Source of the DNA: Dissulfurimicrobium hydrothermale
Lineage (GTDB): Bacteria; Desulfobacterota; Dissulfuribacteria; Dissulfuribacterales; Sh68
DNA length: 64,000 nt
Direction: 5' to 3'
Assembly (NCBI RefSeq): GCF_022026155.1
Contig: NZ_CP085041.1
Location: 466,306 to 530,305 of the forward strand
The notes under the pieces were generated by a model. It was not told where the DNA came from. It was given only the letters and a program-made list of their open reading frames with translations, and did not search any database. Numbering within the stretch: position 1 is the stretch's first letter; every line of letters starts with the position of its first letter. A program made the position numbers and the translations under genes. This document shows, one piece after another, positions 58,829 through 64,000 of the stretch.

Positions 58829-59863
58829 TTAGGGTCTTGCCGCTGCATGACATCTTATAAAGTGATTCGAGCCAGCCTCCACCCATTCAGGCGGGGTTTT
58901 TGCGCATGCCCAGGCTGAAAGCGGACATCTCGCATAAAATCGGCATGCGCTGATATCCCGCACATCTTTTGATGGAGAAGGCTGCGATTCCGCTGCGGTG
59001 TTTTCCGTCATTTGATTATTTATCTTCCGCCTCGGATCCGGAAGGGGGACGGATTTGATGAGATAATCTGTATATGGATGGTGTGGGATGCCTCGGTAAG
59101 GCGGCCTTTCTTTGGCGTCTGGTACGGCGCCTATTTCCAAAAAGGCGTCTTTCGGCATGACCTCTACTATAACCCCCTTATACATAACCGCGATCCTGTG
59201 ACTTATAAATTGCACCACCGGCAGGTCGTGAGAGATGAAAAGATAGGAGAGCCCGCGTCTTTGCTGGAGGTCGAGGAGGAGATTGATGATCTGGGCCTGT
59301 ATCGACATATCAAGGGCGGATGTGGGTTCATCGGCCACTATGAGCCTTGGGTTGGTGGCCAAGGCCCTTGCGAGGCCTATCCTTTGACGCTGGCCGCCGC
59401 TGAATTCGTGAGGATACAGGTCCATTGCCGATGCATCGAGCCCGACCTCTTCGAGGAGCCCTGCCACCTTTTCTGTAAGTTCTTTTCCTTTAAAGAGCCT
59501 ATGTATCTTTAAGGGTTCACTAAGGGTATTAAAGACCGTTTTTTTGGGATTGAGCGATGAAAACGGGTCCTGGAAGACCATTTGGGCCTGCCTTCTGAAC
59601 TCTTTGAGCCTTGTGGAATCAAGTCTATCTATGTCATTGCCGCAAAAAATAATCTTGCCGCGTGTAGGCCTTTCAAGCCCAAGTATGAGCCTTGCAAGGG
59701 TAGATTTGCCGCAGCCGCTCTCTCCCACAAGCCCTAGTATTTCACCCTCGCTGACAGAGAGATCGACCCTGTCTACAGCCTGCAAAACGCCTTTCCCTGC
59801 ATCAAAGAGCCCCTGTCTGATCCTATATTCTTTTGTAACGTCTATCAGTTCAAGGAGCGTCAT
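58829..59863 (-). CDS. Oligopeptide/dipeptide ABC transporter ATP-binding protein, OppF/DppF type
   Basis: A 344-residue ATPase with Walker A GLVGESGCGKSTLARLILG, signature FSGGQRQRIGLARALA, Walker B LIVADEPTSALD and the C-terminal oligopeptide-transporter tail that includes the usual cysteine pattern (ISACRFYARCPL, then CAKTPPE). ATG 59863 follows AGGGGG. Permease, binding-protein and OppD genes are not adjacent: upstream is gpmI and downstream a convergent methyltransferase. Confidence 0.93.
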   Translation of the reverse strand: MTLLELIDVTKEYRIRQGLFDAGKGVLQAVDRVDLSVSEGEILGLVGESGCGKSTLARLILGLERPTRGKIIFCGNDIDRLDSTRLKEFRRQAQMVFQDPFSSLNPKKTVFNTLSEPLKIHRLFKGKELTEKVAGLLEEVGLDASAMDLYPHEFSGGQRQRIGLARALATNPRLIVADEPTSALDMSIQAQIINLLLDLQQRRGLSYLFISHDLPVVQFISHRIAVMYKGVIVEVMPKDAFLEIGAVPDAKERPPYRGIPHHPYTDYLIKSVPLPDPRRKINNQMTENTAAESQPSPSKDVRDISACRFYARCPLSAWACAKTPPEWVEAGSNHFIRCHAAARP

Positions 59864-59870
59864 TATCCCC

Positions 59871-61412
59871 CTATTCAAAGAGTATTTTGCCTGTCATGGC
59901 GTCCGGCAAAGGAAGGCCCATTATTGTAAGGGCCGTTGGGGCCACGTCGGCCAATATCCCTCTTGACAGCCTTGCACCTCTTCTTCTGCTGTCTATCATG
60001 TAAAACGGCACAGGGTTTGTTGTGTGCGTGGTTGACGGTCCGCCGTCAGGGGCGAGCATCACCTCTACATTCCCGTGGTCAGCGGTTATCAGCGCCGCGC
60101 CGTCTTTTTTTGTCCAGACATCGGTTAGTTCACCTACGCACCTATCCACTACTTCGCATGCAGTGACAGCCGCCTGCAAGACGCCAGTGTGCCCCACCAT
60201 GTCGCCGTTTGCAAAGTTTACGACGATTAATGCATAGTCATTCTCTGTTATTCGCTTAATGAGCTCGTCCTTTATCTTGAAGGCACTCATCTCCGGCTTT
60301 AAGTCATATGTTGCGACCTCACGCGGGGACGGAATGAGCACCCGCTCTTCAAGATGGAACGGCGTCTCCTCGCCGCCGTTGAAGAAATATGTGACATGGG
60401 CGTATTTTTCCGTCTCTGCGATCCTGAGTTGTTTGAGCCCTGCCGCTGCCACCTCTTCGCCTAGGATGTGGGAGAGGTGTTGCGGCGGGAAGGCCACAGG
60501 GGAGTTGAATCCTTCGTCGTAAAGGGTCATTGTTACAAAGGAAATCAACGGCCTGTCGCTGATGTTGAATTCGGAAAAGCCTGGCTCAATAAACGCCCTG
60601 GTGAGTTGTCTGGCCCTGTCCGCCCTGAAATTGAAGAAGATGACCCCATCGCCTCGGCCTATTCTGGGCGTCATTTCACCCCTTTCATCTTCAAGGACGA
60701 CAGGCCTTATAAATTCATCTGTCTCGCCCATGGCATACGCCGTTTCGATCGCGGCCACAGGGTCCTTTGCCCTTCGGCCTTCTCCCTTTACAAGTGCCTT
60801 GTAAGCCGCCTCCACCCGTTCCCATCTCTTGTCTCTGTCCATTGCGTAGTAACGGCCTATTATGGTGGCTATCTTGCCCGAGCCTAGTCGGTCCATCTCG
60901 GCCACAAGCTCCCTCATATAGCCGGCTCCACTTGACGGCAGGGTATCTCTGCCGTCAAGGAAGGCGTGGACACAGACCTTGGCGAGGCCACGGTCTCGCG
61001 CCATCTTGAGGAGTGCAAACAGATGCCCTATCTGGCTGTGGACTCCGCCGTCTGAAACAAGGCCCATGAGGTGAAGCGTATGGCCGGAGTGCAGGATTTC
61101 ATCCATGATCTTTACAAGCGTTTTATTTTCAAAGAACGATCCATCCCGGATGGTCTTGTCTATACGGGTCAGCTCTTGATATACTATCCTGCCCGCCCCG
61201 AGGTTCAAATGCCCTACCTCCGAGTTCCCCATTTGGCCTGCAGGAAGCCCGACGGCCTCGCCCGATGCCGTGAGGAGGGTAAAGGGGTATTCGTTGTAAA
61301 AGCGGTCAAGATTGGGTGTGTTTGCGAGCCTGACCGCATTGCCCTCTGTATCTTCGCGCCAACCCCAGCCGTCCATTATGATCAGCATGACCGGTCGGAT
61401 GTCGTTTTTCAT
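59871..61412 (-). CDS. gpmI: 2,3-bisphosphoglycerate-independent phosphoglycerate mutase
   Basis: A 513-residue manganese enzyme interconverting 3- and 2-phosphoglycerate. MLIIMDGWGWRED opens the phosphatase domain. GNSEVGHLNLGAGR carries the catalytic serine, HAFLDGRDT the insert domain, and TADHGNVEVM plus the closing THTTNPVPFY complete the metal site. ATG 61412 is chosen over a longer frame because the family starts here. It joins carbon from the Calvin genes to phosphoenolpyruvate. Confidence 0.96.
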   Translation of the reverse strand: MKNDIRPVMLIIMDGWGWREDTEGNAVRLANTPNLDRFYNEYPFTLLTASGEAVGLPAGQMGNSEVGHLNLGAGRIVYQELTRIDKTIRDGSFFENKTLVKIMDEILHSGHTLHLMGLVSDGGVHSQIGHLFALLKMARDRGLAKVCVHAFLDGRDTLPSSGAGYMRELVAEMDRLGSGKIATIIGRYYAMDRDKRWERVEAAYKALVKGEGRRAKDPVAAIETAYAMGETDEFIRPVVLEDERGEMTPRIGRGDGVIFFNFRADRARQLTRAFIEPGFSEFNISDRPLISFVTMTLYDEGFNSPVAFPPQHLSHILGEEVAAAGLKQLRIAETEKYAHVTYFFNGGEETPFHLEERVLIPSPREVATYDLKPEMSAFKIKDELIKRITENDYALIVVNFANGDMVGHTGVLQAAVTACEVVDRCVGELTDVWTKKDGAALITADHGNVEVMLAPDGGPSTTHTTNPVPFYMIDSRRRGARLSRGILADVAPTALTIMGLPLPDAMTGKILFE

Positions 61413-61428
61413 GTATGGCCCCTTTTGT

Positions 61429-62412
61429 TTATTTTTTGATATATTGTCTCTTCGCTTGGCTCCAGAGGCCTTCGAGGTCGTAGAAGGCGCGCATCGGTTC
61501 ATAAAAGAGATGTACTACCACCTCGCCGTAGTCCATGAGTATCCACTTAGCCTCCTTTTTGCCCTCTATGTCTAGCGGATGGATGTCTTTTTGCGCGAAG
61601 ACCTCCAGGATATTGTCGGCCATGCCTTGGATATGTCTGGCGGATCGTCCGTGGGCTATGACAAAGAAACTTGTGAAGTCTGAAAGGCCTCTCAGATTCA
61701 GGATCACTACCTCTTCACCCTTGTTGTTTGCCACCTCATTCGCCAGTTCGACGGCCAGCTTCATCGCCTCGTCTCTATAGAGGTCGTTTGCGCTGATATA
61801 TTTGGTCACCTCGTGAGGAAGGAGGAAACGTATAGACCGTCCATTTATCAAAAGTTCCCTCATTTTAGTGCTAGATATCTCGATATGGGTCACTTTTGCG
61901 AGATAAATGCCCTTTCCTTCTGGCAGCATAAACGCCCCGTCTCCGGGGCCGTCCGGCCTCGCGTTTCTGAAGGTCCGGGCTATAATCCGCTTTACCTCCT
62001 CAATCTCACCGTCCTTTCTTCCCATGACGACTATGGAGGTGAATTCGGGTATATGCCAGTATTCCTTCCAGGAGGTTATGGATGCAAATGCGTCGCTGCC
62101 GAGGATGAAATAGAATTCCTTGTCAGGGTGTAGGCCGCTCAATTCCCTCAAGGTGTCGATGGAGTATGATGGCCCGTTTCTTTTTGCCTCTATGTCGAGG
62201 ACCTTGAAATAATCGACGCCATTTACCGCAAGCCTCGTCATGGCAAGTCGATGGTGAAAAGGAGTGATGTCTCCCGTATCTTTGTGAGGTGGGTAAGCTG
62301 TTGGAATGAACCATATTTCGTCAAGACCGAACGCCTCTCGCACCTCCTCCGCAGACCTCAGGTGGCCATAGTGGATGGGGTCGAAGGTCCCCCCGAACAA
62401 TCCTATGTGCAT
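61429..62412 (-). CDS. nadD: Nicotinate-nucleotide adenylyltransferase fused to ribosomal silencing factor RsfS
   Basis: A 327-residue fusion. Residues 1 to about 210 are NadD (GLFGGTFDPIHYGHLRSAEE, IPTAYPPHK, GSDAFASITSW, ISSTKMRELL), which makes nicotinate adenine dinucleotide. Residues of about 215-327 are RsfS (KLAVELANEVANNKGEEVVI, SDFTSFFVIAHGRSARHIQ, WILMDYGEVVVHLF), which blocks subunit joining by binding ribosomal protein L14. In many bacteria the two genes are neighbours. Here they share one frame with no stop or internal start needed. It lies between proA and gpmI. Confidence 0.94.
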   Translation of the reverse strand: MHIGLFGGTFDPIHYGHLRSAEEVREAFGLDEIWFIPTAYPPHKDTGDITPFHHRLAMTRLAVNGVDYFKVLDIEAKRNGPSYSIDTLRELSGLHPDKEFYFILGSDAFASITSWKEYWHIPEFTSIVVMGRKDGEIEEVKRIIARTFRNARPDGPGDGAFMLPEGKGIYLAKVTHIEISSTKMRELLINGRSIRFLLPHEVTKYISANDLYRDEAMKLAVELANEVANNKGEEVVILNLRGLSDFTSFFVIAHGRSARHIQGMADNILEVFAQKDIHPLDIEGKKEAKWILMDYGEVVVHLFYEPMRAFYDLEGLWSQAKRQYIKK

Positions 62413-62439
62413 GTGTTACCCCGCGGGACGGTCTTCAAG

Positions 62440-63699
62440 TCAGATCCTTATCTGGCCGCAGCCGTAGGCTATGAATTTTTGGGTGGTAAGCTCTTCAAGA
62501 CCCATAGGGCCGTAAGCATGGAGCTTCGATGTGCTGATCCCTATCTCTGCACCGAGTCCGAGCTCCCCTCCGTCGTTGAAGCGTGTGGAGGCATTTACCA
62601 GTACGAGTGATGCATCCACCTCGTCAAGAAACCTCCTTGCCCGTTCGTAGTCCTTGGTGATAATGGCCTCCGTGTGGTTCGACCCGTAGCGGGCGATGTA
62701 ATCTAGGGCCTCATCCATGTTATCCACCACCCTTACAGCAAGTATCAGGTCCAGAAACTCTGTCCCCCAGTCTGAGTCAGCGGCAGGCCTGGCATACGGT
62801 ACAAGACTGCATGTGCGTGTGCAGCCTCTGATCTCCACGCCAGCCTTTTTGAAATCCTCTGCCATTGCGGGTAAAAAGGTATCGGCCACGCCTTTATGGA
62901 CAAGCAGGCCCTCCATTGCGTTGCATACGCCCGGCCTCTGGACCTTTGCGTTTAGACATATCTTCCTGGCCATCTCGATGTCCGATGGGTCGTCAACATA
63001 TATATGACAGACGCCTTTGTAGTGTTTGAGCACTGGAATGCGTGAGTTTTCTGTTATAAACCGTATGAGCCCCTCGCCTCCACGTGGAATCACAAGGTCT
63101 ATCTCACCTTCTTTTTTCAGGAGTTCAGTCACGGCCTCTCTATCCGTGGTCGGGACCACCTGCACCGCCCCTTCCGGTGCACTGTTGCCCTTAAGGACCT
63201 CTTTTAATATTGAGGCAAGGGCTAGGTTTGAGTGTATGGCGTCGGAGCCACCGCGCAAGATTATTGCGTTTCCGGACTTGAGACAGAGCCCAGCCGCATC
63301 TATGGTGACATTTGGGCGGGATTCATATATCATGAGGATCACCCCTATCGGTATCCGGACCTTGCCCACCAGTAGGCCGTTCGGCCTCTTCCACATGCCG
63401 GTAACCGCCCCTACCGGGTCGGCAAGGGCCGCTACCTCTTTCAGGCCTCTTATCATGGAGTCGATGACCTTGTCGGAGAGCTTTAGCCTGTCGATGAAGG
63501 CCGTTGAAACCCCCTTTTCTTTTGCCACCTCAAGGTCCTTCGCGTTTTCCTCCTTCAGTTGCCCGCGTCTGTCGTCCAGAAGTCCTGCCGTCTCAAGAAG
63601 GAGTTTATTTTTTGTCGCGGTCGATAGTCTTGCAATTCCACGTGCCGCCTTTCTAGCGTCGGCGGTCATCCTGGCGATCAGGCCTTGTATGTCTTTCAT
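62440..63699 (-). CDS. proA: Gamma-glutamyl phosphate reductase
   Basis: A 419-residue aldehyde-dehydrogenase-type enzyme, the second step of proline synthesis. [46 protein letters not shown] and the catalytic cysteine in [15 protein letters not shown] are present. ATG 63699 follows GGAGGTAACC. A longer frame adds residues absent from the family. It lies 16 bases after proB on the same strand. Confidence 0.97.
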   Translation of the reverse strand: MKDIQGLIARMTADARKAARGIARLSTATKNKLLLETAGLLDDRRGQLKEENAKDLEVAKEKGVSTAFIDRLKLSDKVIDSMIRGLKEVAALADPVGAVTGMWKRPNGLLVGKVRIPIGVILMIYESRPNVTIDAAGLCLKSGNAIILRGGSDAIHSNLALASILKEVLKGNSAPEGAVQVVPTTDREAVTELLKKEGEIDLVIPRGGEGLIRFITENSRIPVLKHYKGVCHIYVDDPSDIEMARKICLNAKVQRPGVCNAMEGLLVHKGVADTFLPAMAEDFKKAGVEIRGCTRTCSLVPYARPAADSDWGTEFLDLILAVRVVDNMDEALDYIARYGSNHTEAIITKDYERARRFLDEVDASLVLVNASTRFNDGGELGLGAEIGISTSKLHAYGPMGLEELTTQKFIAYGCGQIRI

Positions 63700-63715
63700 G
63701 GTTACCTCCTTGATT

Positions 63716-64000
63716 TCATAATACCACAAGGTTGTCCCTGTGGATCACCTCATCGGTCCCATTTTGTCCGGTTATGCCGCATATCTCTTTGCTCCTGCAC
63801 CCTATGATCTTCAACAGGTCGCCAGAGCCGTAATTGCATATACCGATGGCGATATCTCTCCCCGTCTGATCCCTGCATATTACACAGGCCCCTGCGGCGA
63901 ATCCGCCCTCTACGGCCTCTATCCCTACGGGCAGGAGGCTCTTGCCTTGTTCGAGTATGGCCATGACCGCGCCGTTGTCAAGCCAAATCACGCCTTCCCT
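63716..64000 (-). CDS. proB: Glutamate 5-kinase, C-terminal PUA domain (partial)
   Basis: The right edge cuts this gene. The visible 94 codons encode the PUA domain, including [27 protein letters not shown] and [10 protein letters not shown], with the typical ending. ProB phosphorylates glutamate in the first step of proline synthesis. The kinase domain lies beyond the window. It is followed by proA. Confidence 0.88.
   Translation of the reverse strand, partial: REGVIWLDNGAVMAILEQGKSLLPVGIEAVEGGFAAGACVICRDQTGRDIAIGICNYGSGDLLKIIGCRSKEICGITGQNGTDEVIHRDNLVVL

Overview
The window looks like chromosome of an anaerobic, Gram-negative member of the Desulfobacterota (the former Deltaproteobacteria). 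This is inferred from gene content: multiheme cytochromes with an MtrB-type outer-membrane barrel, an NrfD-type quinone membrane protein, ferrous iron uptake, lipopolysaccharide heptose genes, a RemA/YicC/Gmk block, and an autotrophy cluster built around a form III-like RubisCO. A chemolithoautotrophic sulfur or metal metabolising bacterium would fit, but no gene here proves the energy metabolism.

Layout. 1-2.4 kb: a porin-cytochrome pair (MtrB-like barrel, cut by the left edge, and a decaheme MtrA/DmsE-like lipoprotein) below a perfect FNR-type site, then tRNA-Arg(ACG). 2.6-5.5 kb: an orphan NrfD-like gene and a decayed IS256-family element, flanked by copies of an intergenic repeat. 5.6-13.9 kb: RluA-type pseudouridine synthase, O-antigen ligase, metallo-beta-lactamase-fold hydrolase, an exported chelatase/FmdE-like fusion, a NifX-like protein, a porin, a DUF2325 protein and a broken HD-GYP gene. 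13.9-17.2 kb: an iron operon (DtxR-type regulator, FeoA, FeoB). 17.2-25.5 kb: uvrB, gltX, a coiled-coil protein, a Uma2-type protein, two pseudopilins and rfbAB.

26.0-41.7 kb: the carbon-fixation region, all on the plus strand: transketolase, pyruvate kinase, Calvin-type aldolase, ribulose-phosphate epimerase, a cobalamin riboswitch followed by metE (with an in-frame amber codon), a sigma54 enhancer-binding protein, class II fructose-bisphosphatase, RubisCO large subunit, phosphoribulokinase, GAPDH and phosphoglycerate kinase. These give most steps of a Calvin-Benson cycle. A sigma54-type promoter with an upstream palindrome sits between the activator gene and the fbp-rbcL-prk genes, so the cluster carries a plausible self-contained regulatory circuit in place of the usual CbbR. 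From tkt to prk the DNA is visibly richer in G+C and favours ATC for isoleucine, whereas gap and pgk return to the ATA-rich local style. This suggests that the tkt-prk block was acquired as a unit.

41.7-58.0 kb: sixteen annotated genes plus one possible small ORF run on the minus strand from one predicted promoter. They cover inositol phosphate synthesis, pyrimidine and purine entry enzymes (carAB, purF), Kdo and heptose synthesis and transfer (kdsD, gmhB, hldE-kinase, hldD, waaC, waaF), ssb, yicC-remA-gmk and rlmB. 58.1-64 kb: a methyltransferase, then proB-proA-nadD/rsfS fusion-gpmI-oppF on the minus strand.

Several genes are broken by a single base. Three of the breaks lie in homopolymers that are one base short (653-658, 5019-5024, 10788-10794), which could be sequencing undercalls, phase variation or true decay. 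They should be resequenced before any of these genes is called a pseudogene.
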